Source: Azophilus sp964348115
GTDB lineage: Bacteria; Pseudomonadota; Gammaproteobacteria; Pseudomonadales; Azotimanducaceae
Length of the DNA: 47,186 nt
NCBI GenBank assembly: GCA_964348115.1
Contig: CAYGBY010000007.1
Coordinates: forward strand, 1-47,186
Reading direction: 5' to 3'
Shown: in pieces, positions 47,010 through 47,186 of the stretch
How the letters are laid out: every line of letters begins with the position of its first letter
Position numbering within the stretch: position 1 is the first letter of the stretch
Program-made: the position numbers and the translations under genes
The notes under the pieces: model-generated
Database searches by the model: none
The model's input: only the letters and a program-made list of their open reading frames with translations
What the model was told of the DNA's origin: nothing

Positions 47010-47186
47010 ACGAATCAGAAGGGTTCGGGCACACCCCGACAACGCCGTGGTCACCGCCGCGCGGGCAGTGCCGCCCAAGGCCGCACGGGCGCGGCATTGT
47101 CATGCACCGCACCATAAGCTGTCAACGAATATGTACCGGTTCAGCGCCTTTGAGACTGAGGGGATCAGTCGGCCTCCAGTGCGACA

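Noticed and set aside
47165..47186. Possible end of a minus-strand gene (reads VALEAD then stop)
   Set aside because: Only six codons are inside the window, too little to support a gene.

Overview
The window is GC-rich proteobacterial DNA. Its main content is a chromosomal type VI secretion system (T6SS) cluster of the TssJ/TssL/TssM type at about 0.65-38.4 kb, followed by a decayed accessory region (about 38.5-47.0 kb) that ends at a tRNA-Met gene. I cannot name the organism. The many pseudogenes, the remnants of toxin-antitoxin, IS and plasmid genes, and an effector with eukaryote-like signalling motifs would fit a host-associated bacterium, but that is inference.

Layout. On the minus strand, read from high to low coordinates, come a very large candidate effector, two Hcp tube proteins, two VgrG-like spike cores, a DUF2169/pentapeptide adaptor, TssB-TssC (sheath), a helical-repeat protein and a second pentapeptide-repeat protein. 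A plus-strand gene for a catalytically dead IS607-type recombinase and a 5'-truncated hipA interrupt the series. The minus strand then continues with TssE-TssF-TssG-TssH-TssJ-TssK-TssL-TssM-TssA and a partial glycosyltransferase. Divergent from the effector, on the plus strand, lie two proteins with needle-like repeats and a DUF4150 PAAR-like tip. They are followed by a minus-strand STAS/DUF3540 pair.

How the parts fit. TssJ-L-M is the membrane complex. TssA, E, F, G and K form the baseplate and its assembly factors. TssB and TssC are the sheath, TssH recycles it, and Hcp is the tube. The spike looks disassembled: both VgrGs stop just after the OB-fold, while needle-like GD-x-E-x-VGG repeats occur in three separate proteins (the effector N-terminus and two plus-strand proteins), and DUF3540 and DUF4150 proteins are encoded nearby. 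The effector (1862 residues) carries EPLYA, several YxxL/I/V motifs with acidic residues upstream, three PxxPxR repeats and a polyproline run, which resemble host-kinase, SH2 and SH3 targets. hcp2 and the effector share a 28-bp upstream element.

The accessory end (39,627-46,963) is bracketed by a 42-bp direct repeat of the tRNA-Met 3' end, the signature of a tRNA-integrated island. It holds a C5-methyltransferase/restriction enzyme pair, a truncated vsr, a ribbon-helix-helix gene, two AbiEii-like nucleotidyltransferases, a decayed small-gene cassette, a frameshifted nuclease, an IstB scrap and a possible plasmid RepA fragment. No integrase is visible.
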